The position numbers and the translations under genes are program-made. From the NCBI GenBank assembly GCA_004009845.1, contig RMBW01000029.1, positions 124,001 to 188,000 of the forward strand: DNA of 64,000 nt. The letters are read 5' to 3'. Each line of letters opens with the position of its first letter. Within the stretch, counting starts at the first letter, position 1. This DNA comes from Davidsoniella eucalypti (lineage: Eukaryota > Ascomycota > Sordariomycetes > Microascales > Ceratocystidaceae). Of this stretch, positions 46,727 through 60,058 are shown in pieces. The notes under the pieces were generated by a model. It searched no databases. It worked only from the letters and a program-made list of their open reading frames with translations, and had not been told where the DNA came from.

Positions 46727-47631
46727 GGACCCAGGATATGGTGTGCGAGCTGCCTTTTTGTACGATTTAGATATTGTGATGGCTGGAATCATGTTTTCAT
46801 AGAGCAACATCGTAAGAGTCGAAACTCTGCTTTATTAATCTACGGCTATTTATCTTAGATACGCCTGAAACCATTGACTTTTTTCATACTTTGCGTTTCT
46901 ACCAGATTTGGGTCGCGATACTAAGAGATGAAAAAAAATCGATGATGTCTGTTGAGAGCCCAATTCTGCCTTCTCTGGCTTGGCCGGTTGAGTCACTGGG
47001 TTGATTTTAAGCAACCCTAGTTAGGCTATTTTTATGACGCCGCGAATTTGTACCGACATATCATCCACAGCATCATTAGTACTCATTATGACGACGATTG
47101 TTTCGTAAGAGCTGTATGATATAATAATATCTACTGAATAGCAGTTTTTATTCTCATCTTTGTCAATATCAATATCTGTAGGTTGTGGTCTGTATGCATA
47201 TTTTTGCCCCTTCAACCTTCTTCCACAAACATCCCACTTGCCTAATGCGACAAGAACAGCTTAAAATAAAGCTCATGAAATTGCCACTATTGAGCAGCTT
47301 TTAGGACTTCTGTAACAAGAAATTTCCCAAACTAAAACTGTTTTCCGTCTGCCTTCATCAAAGCTTGCATAATCTGCTGCCAAATATCAGATGCTATACC
47401 TTTAAAAACTATTTTCAGTTTTTAACGAAAGCCCAACTTCAGTTGCCAAACTGCAGCGATCATTTGAATCGATTATATTCCTTTTGTCCTGGCTCAACCT
47501 TGCGATTCATTTGCCCCGCAATCGCATTCTCTTGCTTTTCCGGCTCCCGGCATTATCTCAGACACAACCGGAACATCACACCCTCAGCCAACAAAGCGAT
47601 CGACCCTATCTTCAGCATCACTCAACCCGCC
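46727..47631. other. Intergenic region between rib3 and ltn1
   Basis: 905 bases with no independent gene. The frame that continues upstream of the ltn1 start (back to 47365) lacks coding character, and the ATG at 47632 has a much better context (CCCGCCATGG). Confidence 0.5.
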
Positions 47632-50600
47632 ATGGCTCTCCGTTCTGGCTTCGGCAGCAAAAGCTCAGCTCTTGGTGCGACGAGCTCTGGAGCTGGTGCC
47701 TTCTCAAGCCTCGATAACGGCTCAAACCTGTCGTATTTAGCTAAGCCTGCAGATACCTCTGCTTTCTCGGACGCCAATGCTGCCATCAGCTTCAAGGGCC
47801 TCCAGAAGAAGGACGAAACTACCAAGACCAAGGCTCTGGAAGATCTTGTTGCCTATGTCAAGGCTCATCCGTATGAAAACGGTGGGGGCGTAGAAGACGC
47901 AGTCCTTGACGCATGGGTAGGAAATACCTAATATCAGAGACATGAAAGAGCGTGCTAACTGTAATACTGTCTAGACCTGTGTCTACCCACGAACCTCGAT
48001 CGACAACTCACGTAGAGTGAGAGAATTGTCACACGTGCTCCAAGCTGAGATTATATCCTCAGCTCGCAAGCGGATGGACAAACGGCTGCTCACTGTTTTT
48101 CCAGCTTGGTATGCCGGTCGTTTTGACTCTGCCAGTAACGTCACGAAGGCCGTACGAACCGGCCAGTCTGTGTTCATCAACTCGCCTGAAAAACAAGCTT
48201 TCTTCCTGGCTAGATGCCAGTCTCAGATACTTAAATTTGCCATTGATGCTCTTCGCGAGACGGCAAACTCTCTGAGTGACGAACGTTCGACGACGACCGA
48301 AGATGCTGACGCCAAGTACTATCGTGTGGTTACTGCTTCGCTCATGCTCGTTGCCTCTCTCTTAAACGATTTGACGAAAGAGGTACGCGAAAAGTATCAC
48401 GATCTTTACGATGATTTCTTTTCGACTGAGAAACTTTGGGAGTCGCTCAACTTGCCAGACCCCGGAGTTAACAAGGCAGCTTGCAATCTTTTTGTGCTAG
48501 TGCTGGATAACTGCCCCGAATTCATCGAAGGCCAAAAGTCTCGACTCAAGAAGATCTTGATCCACGAGGGTCTCAAGGCGGAACATGTAGCATCAAGAGC
48601 AAAGTTTGTTGATGTGCTACGTAAATATGCGCTCAAATATCCCGACATCTGGACGCCGTCTCCCAAAGAGAAAGTTGCTCCAGTATCACGACTTCGTTCT
48701 TTCATAGAGAAAGGTTCCCTAAACTGTGGACCTACGTTTTGGATCAACTTCTCAGCTCTGGTACTCAGCGTACCACCGCCAAACTTCACTCTTGCAGAGG
48801 CAATCAAACTCACGGATTCTATGCGTGTTGGCATGTCTTCGAGACTTGACAAGCCATTTTCAGCGCCATCTTGGTTCAGCTATATAAGAGTGTGCTCAAC
48901 CTTTTTGACGGTACTGCCGGCGGAAGACTGTATCCAGTTTGCTTCCAAGGCACTTCTTCCTGTGTTTGACGCTACGCTCGGTGCGAAGATAGAAACATCA
49001 CCCTGGAGTATCACCGGCTCTCCATATAAGATTCTCACAGCTGTTTATACCGCACTATTACGGGCACCATCCAAAAATCTCCAGCCAATTATAAAAGAAG
49101 TCCTGACTCGGCTTTCGACCGCTCTTTGTACCGCTACCGCCACATCATTGCCTGCTGCATCTCACGACTACGTCCACTCCCAAGAAACGATTTCCGTTCA
49201 AGGCCGTCGGTGGTTCTCTTTTGTTGGGACCGTACAAAATGAATACCAACGCCAAGAACAGCCAATAGCCACTTTAATGGACACTTCTAGCTTGGAAATT
49301 ATTCAAAAATGCATGACAGTGCTTCAGGCTAGAAACTTCCACCCTTTTGGGGCTTCGCAAGTATTACGCCATGCCGTAGAGAAAACCTTGCTCTTTAAAA
49401 ACGAAGTTACTGGCTTTGTCGACTTCCTCCAAGACGCTGGAACAGTCTCAATAAAAGCTGTGCTCGCCTCGAGGACCAAAGCCGATCTCATCGCTATGAT
49501 CAAGGAACTAAATGCTCCTTCTTCTCCGGTTTCTTCTCTCTATAGTGGCATATGGCATTCTTGGGTAGAATCACTACTATCGCTAAAAGACTCCGATCTC
49601 GAAGATTCCATGTTTGAGGCCATCTATGGATTGATAACGCACGATGTTGGCCAAGAATCTACCAAAGAGAATGATGATCTCCAGAAATTGTTGTCAGAGC
49701 GATGTATTTCCGGCACCATGGCCGGTGATGCTCCAGCTGCAAACGATATCAAGACTATCTTACGCAGCAAGGCCCTCCGACCATCAGTTCAGCATGAAAC
49801 CATACAGCAGATGATCTCAAACCTAGATTCTCATGCAGTCCTTCCCGAATTTGCATTTGAAATATGCGAGTCACTCGTTCTCGCAAGCAAGGACGACATT
49901 CTTTCCAGCCCAACATTGGCTGCCTCATTCGATGAATGCCTTCTATCACTATCATTGTACCAAGGCTCAGGTAATATTCGAGAAAAGGCATCCAATCTTC
50001 GTGCCTCGATGTTTGGCGACAACCACGGCCATACTATCGACATGGTGAATAGTAACTTGCTCCAGGCTGACAAGTCTTTGCCATTTTCAACGTTCATTAG
50101 CATGACCAATGACTTGCTCGCAAAATCACCTTCGTCATTAACCAAGATTTTTCCCGCTACGGATCGCTGGGCCGAGGACATTTCGATTTTTGTTGGCAAT
50201 GTTGGTGTTGATACATCGCTATCAACTACGAGCCCTTTGCATGGCATTCAGTATCTATTGTCTCCAGGTCTAGGCCAGATTCTGCCAATGAATCATGACG
50301 ATTCTGGCGATTCTACTGCAATTCGTCTAGCCCGGTTTGCCATGAACCTGATCTTCCATCATAGATCCATATTTCAGGAATTGCTTCCTCATCAACAGCA
50401 AGCTGAAATAATCCGCATACTCATGTTGACCGTTGAGGTTGCCTATGACCAGTTCGAGCTCATGGAAGAGGACCAACTCTTCCAGCATTTCACCCCTGAG
50501 ATAGAAGATTTTTTGCAATCTGCCACAGCATACATCTGTGAATATCTTCGCCACCCTTCTACTAGCCCCGAAGTCTTATCGATTCTACTAGATGAACTGT

Positions 50601-52655
50601 TTCGTCTCAGCTGCGGTCTTGGTCCGATGAATTTCTACCAAGCACGCTGTTTGTACAAGTTCCTAGATATCATGGGCGAAGACATGGACATTGAGACCAT
50701 AGACCAAGCTGCCACAACCTATGAAGTGATGAAACTCAAACCCGAGAACACTCCTTGCTTCGTTGCCTATGTAGCTGGATGCAGCTCTCGTCTATCTACG
50801 TCGTCACCGCTGAAGACCCTTGCCAACAAGCTATCAAGTGAAGTTCAAGGAGAGAAGCTAGGCTCGCCAAGTCTCCTGGCAACTTTGAGTTGTTTTTCTG
50901 CTGTTCTCAACATCTACAAGCAAGATGATATTCCTCTTCCCTTGAATAGAAAGATGTTTGCTGTTCACCGAATGACGAGCTGGATCGAGCAAGGCCCTAG
51001 TGATATAGAGCTTGGCATGATTTTCCGTGTACTCAAGTGCCTACTTCCCTCCATCGGAGACTCATATGGCCCCCATTGGGAAATCACGCTAAATACCATT
51101 CTAGATCTATGGAATACTCGTGCTACCGAACATAGCGATAACCTACCCCTATTTTGGAGCTCGATTACCCTATATCAAGCACTGGAGGATATCCCAACGC
51201 CCAATGATGACCTAACAGATCTTTTGTCAACCGCAGAGAAGAGAAAGTCTGCTGGCATCCTCGAGTTGCTTAAAGCTGAACGAGAAATCAACTTTCAGCC
51301 CCAAGAGGCTTTCGACGCTATCCTCGAAGATTATGCCAAACAAATTCCCGTCTCTTCTATCAAGGATATCGAAGGACTCTATTCACTTCTTGGTTCGACA
51401 TATAGTGCGATCCAAAAGTCTGGCCTAATGCTAGTCCGCAAAGCTTTACCTGCCGTCCAAGAGCAGGTGTCAACGGACGCCATTCTAGAAAAGAAAGGTA
51501 CGTTATATCTTACAATGTTTGATTTACAATACAATCTAACCTATTTCACAGCCCTGCAAATCCCAGAACAGCTCATTCGCCTTCTCTCGAGCCCACCGTC
51601 CGCAGATCCCTCCACCGACGAAGAACTATTACAGTACCCGATGACTTTACGTTCTTACCTGTTTGCCTGGCTCGTCATCTTTGACATGTACAGCCAAGTG
51701 CCACTTTCTCTTCGCTCTGATTATACCGATATCTTGATCAAGTGTGATGCCTTCAAGCCGCTCTTTGACTTGACTTTCAGTGTCCTTGGTCATGCAGATG
51801 CTTTAGCGATCAATCTTGATACAGCAGGCATCACGCCAGCCATGATTCAAAATTATAGCAATACTCACAGCGACAGCAGTTTCGAGGAACCCAGTATCCA
51901 GTGGCTTCTAGTTCATGTCTACTTTTTATGTCTGAAGTTCGTACCAGATCTGTTCCGCAAGTGGTTCCTTGAGCTCTCCTCAAAACAAACAAAGGTTTCG
52001 GTTGAAGCGTGGACTAGCAAGTACGTCTCGGGTCTCATTATCGATTCTATCCTTGATGATGTCGAAGTTTGGGCAAAGGGCCAAGATGGGACAGCAGACG
52101 ACGAACAGGAGCTACGAGTCAAGGTCAGCAGAAATACCAAGGAGGTGACGGCCGGATACGAAATCGACGAAACGGAGGCCAGCATCGTGATTAAGATTCC
52201 CCGCAACTTTCCTATCGGCAATGTTGACGTCGTAGGCGCCAATCGTGTGGGCGTTAATGACAAGAAATGGCAAAGTTGGGTGCGCTCAACACAGGGCATA
52301 ATCACGTTCTCGGTACGTATCTTATTCATTACAATCCTTTCAGTTGCACACATACAAGAACATCTACTAACAACTCTCATAGAATGGAAGCATCATTGAT
52401 GGTCTCGTGGCTTTCAAGCGCAATATGGTAGGCGCAATGAAAGGCCAGTCCGAGTGTGCCATCTGCTATGCTATCATCTCAGCCGACAAGCGGATGCCCG
52501 ACAAACGCTGTGGTACTTGCAAGCACCTCTTCCACAAAACATGTCTGTACAAGTGGTTCCAGAGCAGTGGTCAAAACACATGCCCTCTATGCAGAAACCC
52601 GATTGTCTACCTAGGCTCTGATACGCAAGCCCGTAGGGGTGGCCGTGAAGATTAG
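47632..52655 (+). CDS. ltn1: Listerin-type E3 ubiquitin ligase of ribosome quality control (Ltn1)
   Basis: Four exons, 47632-47916, 47975-51497, 51552-52312 and 52383-52655, give 1613 residues, close to the roughly 1560 of yeast Ltn1. The N-terminal splice yields VEDAVLDAWTCVYPRTSID, followed by NSRRVRELSHVLQAEI, the conserved listerin N-terminal domain. A long stretch of helical HEAT/ARM-like repeats follows. The third splice gives GIITFSNGSIIDGLVAFKRN. The C-terminus is a RING-CH domain at about 1548-1593: Cys-x2-Cys, Cys-x2-Cys, His-x2-Cys, Cys-x2-Cys (CAIC...CGTC...HKTC...CPLC). Ltn1 binds stalled 60S subunits with Rqc2 and ubiquitinates the nascent chain. The 54-nt third intron is a multiple of three with no stop. 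The gene converges on the Cdk-like kinase with 121 bp between stops. Confidence 0.95.
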
Positions 52656-52776
52656 GACAGAGATGTCAGATGTACACATATGTATACTTACTCAAGGGGT
52701 GGGCCGGAAAAGGGATAATTGTCATGTTGTTATTATTGTTTTATAGATTTAGATCCAATATAATGTACCATGTTGG

Positions 52777-54108
52777 TCATTTACAGTCCTCGAATAAACA
52801 ATGCTTACGCAACTAAAACACAACATGTTAACAGTGCTTTATCACACGTCTTTTATGCAAAGACTTACCTGTGTAGCAGTCCACCGTTTCGAGCTCTCAT
52901 ATACAACGAGATTTTCCGCCATCTCGCGGTATGCAGTGTCTATATCTCCAAACAGAGCATCTTTGGACTGTCCTTCGAAAATAGTGTAGATATCAAACGG
53001 AGGGGTCCTAAACGCAGCTGCCTCTGGCCAGGATTCTCGAGTAGGCGATCCAAGGGTCTGGAAGATGCTCAAAATCAAGCCTAGCTGGTTTCCGTCTTCA
53101 TTGGCACCCGGTGAAGTAAATAGAGCCTTGGGTGGAGTCCTAGCACATTCGACAATGATAGTACCAAGAGCCCACATATCTAGAGATGTATCATATCGTT
53201 TATTACCAAAGAGAGCTTCTGGACCTCGCCACGGGCCAGTTCCGATATCCAAAATCTTCCCATCAGCTGACTCGTCGTGATTGACACCATCTTTCCAGGA
53301 CGAGCCAAAGTCGGCAAGATAGGCTGGGCCAGTTGGCGAGGCCAGGAGGATAGACGACGGCTTGAGGTCGCGATGGACAATACCTTGTGCGTGTACGCTC
53401 TCCAGGGCCGAGATGACGTCGCACAAAATGGCTTTGAGGGTTGCGGGTTGAAACGGGGTGGAATGGCGCTGATGAGTGGCAATTACAGAGGCTAGACTGC
53501 ACGGAAGGAACGGAAACTCGAGTACGAGTTGTTGGGCCGAGTCAGAGAAGACGGAGAGGAGATTGATGATGTTTGGTTTGGCAGCAAGCAGTTGTAGGAA
53601 CTTGATCTCGCGTTGGGCATTGTGCGGTGGGAGAGAGGGCGAGTCGACGACCTTGAGAGCTGAAGATGCGCAGCGGTATACTGTGGATGTGATGCCTTCG
53701 CCTATATACACGCAATTCTCAAAGTCACCTATCTGTATACCGCCGGAGGCCAGCGCAGCGTCGCTTGAGGTTACATCGGCTGCTCTATCTTGGCCATCTG
53801 GCTGTGCGAGTGATTGGCACTCGGCATCATAATTTTCCTGTGAGCCCAAGTCAGAACATAACTCGAACTACAGACTTTGAGTAAGCTCTATACAAACTTT
53901 CGTTTCGCAGTTCTCGAACGCGTGGGTCTCTAGCTTGAAGGCGTCTTGTTGGTTTATAGACCGGAGCTTTGAACTAGATCGATCATATGTCAGAAGTCGT
54001 GTTGCGATAGGCTGCCATTAAAGCTAAATACTAAGCTTCTACGTACATTTTTTCGACATTTCGAAATCTATCAAGAGCGCCGATATCGTCTCTCCAATTT
54101 GATGTCAT
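52777..54108 (-). CDS. Cdk-like serine/threonine kinase, possibly Csk1-type CDK-activating kinase
   Basis: Four-exon model: 54108-54047, 53973-53898, 53837-52869 and 52812-52777, giving 380 residues. The last splice (CAG|GTAAGT, GTTAAC branch, TTTTAG) replaces a run-on with RWTATQLRKHCLFEDCK, the expected end of a kinase fold. The first two exons are inferred from phase and splice signals and are less certain. The kinase domain runs from about 83 to 375: Gly loop GEGITSTV (92-99), ATP lysine in ALK (108), Glu of QREIKF (123), HRD (201-203), DFG (222-224), and WRGPE in place of APE (249-253). The catalytic-loop Asn is Ser (HRDLKPSS, residue 208). The insertions and overall pattern resemble fungal Csk1/CAK-like monokinases that phosphorylate the CDK T-loop. 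Another Cdk-related kinase is possible. Confidence 0.78.
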
Positions 54109-56727
54109 TGATTTTGTCCCGTGTTTTTGTGATGTAAAATCCCCGAGCCATTGTGAGATGAAATAACGACAGGTCGTGACAGGTCGTGTTGTCCATTAGT
54201 GGAAGAGTTGTCGATTGATAGGGTTTATAGAAGCATAGGGTTACGCGTAACAATTGATTCCCGTTAAACCATCATATTAAGTAAGCTGCAGCTAGTTTCA
54301 ACAACAAAATCCTCTTTATTGCCCTCTGTGACCTCCTGGATGGCTTCAAACACCTTGCATAAGTCGCTAGTGTGAATCTTCATAGCTCTATAGCTCCATA
54401 AGATAAATGAATTAAAAAAAAAAAAAAAAAAAAGTCGCTAGTGACACTGACTAGATAAGTTTTTAACTGTTGACGAGCAGGCTCTGTCTGAGAGGTGGTT
54501 CTTTTGCCGTAGTTTCTATAGGTGGTATAACAACCAGCCCATTCAGTCCGTTATGGATAGTACTGTCTTTCGAGATATCTTGGAAAAACTCAGAATTGTG
54601 ATTTAAGTCGATTCCAGGCTTCTAGGAACATCTCTTCAGGATGGGAATGCACCATAATCTTCCAAAGATCAAAAAACACTCTCTGTGTGTGAGATAAGGC
54701 CACTATTGTTGTGGTTTGGGAACATCTAAACAAACCTACCAAGAATCCAGCGTTTGAATCGAGTTGAATATTTATAGGTAGTTTGTTTTCCATTCGTTTT
54801 TTTGGATTGCAAGTTGTTTTGAATATTTTGAAAATATATCCCAAAGCACCGGCAGAAATAAAAGGTGGTGTCCCAAAATGGCAAAGTGAGTCTATAGGGA
54901 ATCCCCAAAAAAGGCAACGAAAACATTCGAAGCTTGAAACAGAAACAAACTTGTTGACGAGATATAATACAACGTTTCCGGAATTTTCTTCAGCTCTAAC
55001 TTTCTATGTGTGTATGACAAAAGGGAGATCGGGCCGAAATAGCAGAATCGTACCAGTTTGGCCAGAAAAAAGATCTTGGTTCGAAATGAGTTGTCTTGCG
55101 AGCTAGATTTCATGTATGAGGTGAGAATTGAATAGAATGATGGAAACATAACTATACTAAAACTGCAAGACTGGAACCCTTGTTTACATGAATCACAGCC
55201 CTTGACTTCCATATTTTGCTGCTCATGTTGTCGTGAAGGCTGAACATGAACAGGGCCCGAGGCAGCCGGCTTTACAGAGAGAAAAATGGAGACAAAAATA
55301 AAGAGATCTTATGCCTCATCTGCCTTCTGCATATTGCGGCAGCACTACTAGCCAGATTCAGACCGTGACTCGTGCAGCAGAGCGGAGCTAATTGATGAGA
55401 TCAGCGATCAGCATTGACCCCAGCGCTAATCTTAACAATAGTTGCATGTAGTTGAACGGTACTGCTATTTTGCCTGCAGCTTTACCAGCTGATAGATAGT
55501 ATGCATACACATATAAGCGGCGGCAGTGCTCATAAACGGAACAAGGAAAAAAGCCTAGACTGGACTCCGTATACTAAGCCCAAGTGAGTGCCACTGCCGT
55601 TTTTCGAAGCTTAAATGACTAAAACAAACATACACATATACAAATGAAGCTCCTAGATGGAGAAAGTCAGCGCGTTGACTGTGTCCATCTAGCCCCTGAA
55701 ACAACATCTGGAGAAGCTCTGGCAGCTTGGTAGAAGTGCAAGCCGTGCGCAAACAACACTATAGAAACTGCAACCGCCGACCTATCTACAATATGGCTAG
55801 CTGTATAACTGGCTTACTATAGTACAGCTATAGCTACAGCTTTGTGTTTTTGGCAACCGGCTTTTCGCTTCTACTGTAACTGTAACAATGACGATCCAAG
55901 CGAGCCAGACAGAGAACTACATACCTAGAGAGATTATAGTGCGAGATCACCCTGAGATTATCCCGGGCCCAAGCAGCAGTTAGCCGGGGCCAGGCAAGGC
56001 AGTTGCCCTGTCTGAGAGCGTTGTTTGGCTCCAGTGTTGAACGAACGTACAATATAGACAGCTCCTTCCTGTTATTTCTGCTCCCTCAGCAGTTAACCGA
56101 TTGTAGCAACTACTGTAGCAACCCCGGTAGACGGAATTTGTTCATTCGATTTCCCGTGTTTTAATTCTTCGATTCCTTTTTCCTTTTTCAATATTTTAAT
56201 TTTAATTTTCCGTTTTCTTTCTTTAATTTTTCTTGGATTCAGTCCACATCTTTCTCCTAAAACATACTCTCTGTAAATTACCGGTACCCTCAAGCATCGT
56301 CTCTACCTTTGGCTCGACTATTCGAAGCCTCGACTGGAAGAAGACGAGCTGTCATTGCGGCCTCAGCGGTTGGTCAATCAATCTGCCCTACTCCAACTAT
56401 CGTCACCTAGATTTGTTAGCACCGCACAGCTTGTCTTGTTGGTTCTATCGAAGTCGTTGCGTCGTACCGCTATATTTTTCCTTTGTCTGTGTGCTATAAT
56501 CTGTATAATCAATATGCGAATTGCATCGTCTTGAGCTTTTTCTTTTTCGTTCTGCTCTGTTCGTCATCATCAGCATCACCATAATCACCGTCCTAATAAT
56601 TACCACCAACATACAACAACATCGCTATTATTATTAGCTTTAATCAACCCTACAATTGCAATTGCTATATATCTACGTCTACGGCCATAACTGCGAGCAC
56701 CCGATAGAGCACGAAGCCACCGCGAAT
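54109..56727. other. Intergenic region upstream of the kinase and syp1
   Basis: 2.6 kb between two divergent genes. It contains a 59-bp poly(A)-tailed insertion (listed separately). From about 56140 to 56727 the + strand is T/C-rich and then has ATC/ACC-type leader sequence before syp1. No other gene or RNA was recognised. Confidence 0.5.
54373..54431 (+). mobile_element. 59-bp poly(A)-tailed retroposed insertion with 12-bp target-site duplication
   Basis: AAGTCGCTAGTG occurs at 54361-54372 and again at 54432-54443. Between them lie about 41 bases of unique sequence followed by a run of 18-20 A. A direct repeat flanking an A-tailed segment is the mark of target-primed reverse transcription, here of a very short RNA 3' end. 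The source RNA is not identified. The tail differs from the AATCA tails of the LINE copies at 36-37 kb. Confidence 0.75.
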
Positions 56728-59700
56728 ATGGAATCACTCACTAAGTCTGAGTATGCGGCCATGCTGGTAAGCTCAACGGCTCCGATCATGCCAGATTTTG
56801 CCAGATTACATTGCGTCGGGTTTAATGCCGCGCGTGTGGGCTTCTGTTACGAATGCCTTACTGACTCTGGCTTTTGTAGCCCCATCTTCCGCCTATGCAG
56901 GCCGTCGGGATTTATAGCGACCGTCTGAAGCGCGTCACGAAGCTCAACTCTGAAATCGCCGACTGGCTCCAGGTACGAACCAAGCAACACAATCAAGCTC
57001 ATCATGTTCGATGAACATGTCCAAGCCAGCTGGCAGACTATAATAAGGCACAGTTGGGCTTGGTCTACGGCGTTGGCGCGCCTCGAGCTATGCGCCCTTG
57101 TGCATACTGTAGCTAGTATTGACACGACTGTGACTAACATGATTCGTCTTTAGGAACGCCGGAAGGTTGAAGACCAATATGCTGCGGGCCTGAAAAAGCT
57201 AGCTATGTATAGAGTTCCCAACCAGCAGTCCGAGCTTGGGTAAGCTATACTATGCGTCATATGTGCCCGCGACTAGCTACTAACAATCATTATAGTGTGT
57301 TCCGGGCCGCCTGGGACAAGGTAATTGCTGCCATTGAACAGTCTGCTTCAGCGCATCACTTGCTGGCCGCCAACATCGAATCAGAAATAGAAGCACCTTT
57401 ACGAGGGTTTGTAGCCAGAGAAGAGGTGCGCAACCTCGGCATAATTCACGCCAACCTGACGTCAATGGCGCGCGAACTCGAAGACTCTCAAGAAAAGTTG
57501 GACAAGCTCCAAAAGAAGGGCTCGAAGGGCGCTGCCAAGATGGAACAGGCCATTGCTAGACTAGAGGCCGCTCATATGCAATGGGACTCCCAGTCACCAT
57601 TTATATTTGAAAGTCTGCAGGTCGTGGACGAGACACGGACGAACCAGCTTCGTGATATTCTCACACAATACGAAACAATGCACCTTGATTGTACGCAGCG
57701 CAGTGCCGCTGCAGCAACGAATGCTCTCGGGCTATTAATTGAGGTGTCAACTGACCGTGAAATCGACCAATTCGTGCTCCGCACAACTAACGGCAAGGTC
57801 AGACCAGATCGCTCGGCACAGGCTGCTAACTCGGCAGCAGCTGCTTCCACCTCTGGCCACCAAGCTCCCCTCCCTCCTATCAACACGACTGAGCTTCCTG
57901 CTGAGCGTCTCGCTGATTCCCCTGCGGAGCTCAATGCTGCTACTACTACTCCAGCTCAAGAGAGACCTCCTCAGACTCCGGTCTCTATTGCGCCCTCTCT
58001 ACATACGGTGGCTTCAACGCCCGCACAAGCCGCCACACCTGCTTCTCATACTGGCTCGTCTTTTGCATCAGCATCATCGCATGGCCCACAACAGTCTTTT
58101 GAAACCAACATGTACATCCCGGCTGCGTTCCAAGCTCCTCCCATCCCACCTATCCCCAGCGATGAAGCCGGCAGTGAAGGCTCTGGCGCGACTGAAGGCA
58201 AGCCCGAGTCTAGCTTGCGTAGTCGTCTCGGCACCATGCTTGGCAGACGTAGACAGAGTATCCACGGTAGTCTTGTTGGCTTCAGTCAACTATCGGCCCA
58301 GAAGCATGGCCGTGCGCTAGGAAGCAGTCATGGCAACCAAAAGATCTCCCCTCGTGCCTCAGTCAACGATCTAGCTGCTGCCTCTAGCCATGGAAAGCTT
58401 CCCTCACTCTCTGAAGCGGTTCCAGCCATGCCATCCCATGATTTGTCTCGTGAACAGTCTCACACTCAGGATACCGGCAACGGCGACGGCGATCGGACAC
58501 CCACTCGGGCAGATCCCCATTCGCCTAGCTTACACACGAATGGAGTACATGCACCATCCGGACAGCTACCTTCTTATGCTGAAGGAACCAACGTTCAGGC
58601 TCCTGCAGTCGATGCCGAAGGCTACACCATTCGCCCTGATGCTGTAGATCCGATCACCTTGGCGCAACGGGAAGCCGCAGCTGAGAACGAAACTGAGCAC
58701 ATATTCAAGCTCAGCATTCAGAATAAGCCCATCGGCGAAGAAGATCCCGAAGAAAAGGAAGCTGCTTTGTCTAACGTCGCTAGCACGCTATCGATGCATA
58801 TGCCTTCCAAGAGAACCGCGACTATACGTGGAAGAAGAGATGTACGCAATACTATCTATGTGCCTGCTGCTTCCCAGCAGCATGATAGTATGGGCCAAGC
58901 TCTTGGCTTGCCTGCTGTTCCTCCTTCTCTCACAATTCCCGACAAGTTACAAGCCCAGACAACACAGCCCCAAAAGCCCCCATCATTAGCTGCGTTAACC
59001 ACCGATATGAGCCTACCGACTACTGGATCAGATACTCAGTCAGTTCGTTCCGGTACTAGTCTTTACGGTGCCCATCAACTCCGCCACCCAGACCTTTCGG
59101 GTGACGAACTGTCCTCTTCTATCATCGAGATTGTGGCTGCTACATTCACTCCCTCTGGTCTAAAATCCCTTAAGATGAATGGTGAAATCGCATTCGGTTA
59201 CCGCCCCTCGGAGCCTATTGACAATGATAAGAGTAAGCATATGTATACCTTGAGGTACCTACATGTCAGCCAAATGTATACTAACAGGATTGCCATCTAG
59301 GAGAAACTATTCTCATCAACAACTTCACCAACCTCGAAGCCATTGGGCCCAACAGAATCTTTGTTCACTCTCTGCCAGGCCATAACGACCAGTATCTGCT
59401 GAATCTGTCACATCTGAATCGCACTACTACTGCATTCACTTATCGCATTCATTCGGATGATGCGTCTGGATTGTCGCTTTCGAAACACTTGCCTCTCTCG
59501 ATCGAGCCTCACTGGACTACGCGTGGGGATGCCCTCAACCTGCGTATCCTACTTAGCCTGTACGAAGGCTTCTCAGGCGACGAGCTTGTGCTCAAGAATG
59601 TTGCCGTGTCTATCAACTACAAGGGTGCAGCCTCTGGTGTCAAGTCGAAACCTGCCGGTACTCACTTGAAGGAGCGCCATGTTGTGTACTGGCGTATGGC

Positions 59701-60058
59701 TGAGTTGTATCTGAAGAGGGGCGAGCCTCACAAAATCATCTGCCAGATCTCTGGTATTGATAGCCCTCCGACTCCCGGTCACATCGATGCTCGCTGGGAG
59801 TTCTCTCCACACAACGCCACAGAATCACTTGCTGGTATCTCTATCTCCCGTCAGGAGGAGACCAAGGGCAAGGGCATCGACCTTGAGGATGACCCGTTTG
59901 CCGATGAGCCTTCGCCTAGAACGACCGGCTTGCCTGCTGATGCCAAGTGGATCCCAGTGCCATTAGTGCTCAAGGTTGCCAGCGGAAAGTACGAGTCTGT
60001 TACAGATGACGATACTCCTGTCACTACACAGTCTTCTGCTATCACCTCATCACCTTAA
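56728..60058 (+). CDS. syp1: F-BAR/muniscin endocytic protein Syp1
   Basis: Five exons, 56728-56766, 56880-56972, 57154-57239, 57296-59232 and 59301-60058, give 970 residues. Small N-terminal exons join to LTKSEYAAMLPHLPPMQAVG, then RLKRVTKLNSEIADWLQERR, the start of the F-BAR domain (about residues 5-260). A long Ser/Pro/Thr-rich linker follows (about 260-640). The C-terminal mu-homology domain (about 680-955) begins IIEIVAATFTPSGLKSL and contains ETILINNFTNLEAIGPNR, formed by the last splice (A|GTAAGC...CTAG). Syp1/FCHo muniscins arrive first at clathrin endocytic sites, bend PI(4,5)P2 membrane and recruit cargo and Ede1; in fungi Syp1 also affects septin organisation. An ATAG-preceded upstream frame with no ATG at 57252 is intron read-through. 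Confidence 0.93.

Noticed and set aside
48406..48852. Long antisense frames inside ltn1, mad1 and syp1
   Set aside because: They are mirror readings of well-supported coding exons with no independent evidence.
53837..53849. Kinase start at the non-ATG codon 53849
   Set aside because: The codon is TTG and is followed three codons later by a CAG acceptor (GGCTCACAG). Two upstream exons in compatible phase give a proper ATG at 54108.
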